Assembly: GCA_910585435.1 (NCBI GenBank)
Contig: CAJUEJ010000014.1
Span: forward strand, 27,936 to 91,935
Direction: 5' to 3'
Source of the DNA: an uncultured Hungatella sp.
GTDB taxonomy: Bacteria > Bacillota > Clostridia > Lachnospirales > Lachnospiraceae
Length of the DNA stretch: 64,000 nucleotides
The notes below the pieces were generated by a model, which saw nothing but the letters and a program-made list of their open reading frames with translations, did not search any database and was not told the origin of the DNA. Each line of letters starts with the position of its first letter. The stretch's first letter is position 1. Shown in pieces: positions 63,903 to 64,000 of the stretch. The position numbers and the translations under genes are program-made.

Positions 63903-63931
63903 TTGACAATTTGGACAACAGCGCTTATACT
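63903..63931 (+). promoter_or_regulatory. tRNA-Val promoter
   Basis: TTGACA, 17 bases, TATACT, ending 18 bases before the tRNA. The remaining part of 63741-63949 holds no gene. Confidence 0.85.
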
Positions 63932-63949
63932 GATAAAGCAGTTTGACGT

Positions 63950-64000
63950 GGGGTCTTAGCTCAGCTGGGAGAGCATCTGCCTTACAAGCAGAGGGTCACA
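63950..64000 (+). tRNA. tRNA-Val (TAC), cut by window end
   Basis: The first 51 bases: acceptor strand GGGGTCT, D arm GCTC...GAGC, anticodon stem TCTGC/GCAGA with loop CTTACAA, anticodon TAC. The T-arm and 3' acceptor strand lie outside the window. It may begin a tRNA cluster. Confidence 0.9.

Overview
The window looks like chromosome of a motile, spore-forming anaerobe of the Lachnospiraceae (Clostridium cluster XIVa type). The evidence is flagellins with MIIQHNIAAINS starts, a GerA-type germination protein, a CIRCE-groESL operon, the ispF-cysS-mrnC-rlmB operon, a direct glutaminyl-tRNA synthetase, and proteins of a style common in that family. No rRNA, IS transposase, prophage or CRISPR array was seen.

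Layout. (1) 1-3.5 kb: three flagellin genes on the minus strand. The first is cut by the window edge, the first two are near-identical at both ends, and the third is divergent. (2) 3.6-6.8 kb: a decayed AAA-ATPase/nuclease gene and recQ. (3) 6.9-30.7 kb: one long minus-strand series of 19 genes for a surface or flagellar glycan. The promoter-distal (left) end has phosphonate genes: phosphonopyruvate decarboxylase, a cytidylyltransferase-PEP mutase fusion, a dehydrogenase, a nucleotidyltransferase and an epimerase. The middle (about 13.3-22.2 kb) is clearly AT-richer and holds an FkbM methyltransferase, a CDP-glycerol-transferase-like protein fused to a probable beta-propeller, a radical SAM enzyme, glycosyltransferases and an alkaline-phosphatase-superfamily enzyme. 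A second copy of that enzyme lies just right of the AT-rich part. The promoter-proximal end has LicD, a Rossmann/ParB-like fusion and two sugar oxidoreductases, one fused to a TagD-like cytidylyltransferase. The inferred product is a glycan carrying CMP/CDP-activated phosphonate or phosphoalditol groups.

(4) 30.9-33.8 kb: an ADP-ribose/NAD module (NADAR, NUDIX with helix-turn-helix, truncated PARG-like gene) behind a strong promoter with a probable operator, followed by deoD. (5) 34-39.3 kb: type II topoisomerase pair parE-parC, separated by a nested 238-bp palindrome, and an unknown gene. (6) 39.4-45 kb, plus strand: a CUT1 sugar ABC operon and a lipoprotein. (7) 45-50.7 kb: pncB, a GerA-family protein, an acyltransferase and a sugar isomerase/epimerase-like protein. 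(8) 50.8-64 kb: guaB, a small membrane protein, groESL, an acidic small protein, glnS, a 52-residue protein not previously obvious, tRNA-Thr, a DUF4397 repeat protein, rlmB-mrnC-cysS-ispF, a lipid kinase, and the start of a tRNA-Val at the right edge.

Three copies of a dispersed hairpin element (about 150-160 bp when complete) lie 20-32 bp upstream of start codons. The strongest candidates for something new are the phosphonate glycan locus, the paired flagellin leader RNA structures, and the NADAR/NUDIX operon with its operator.
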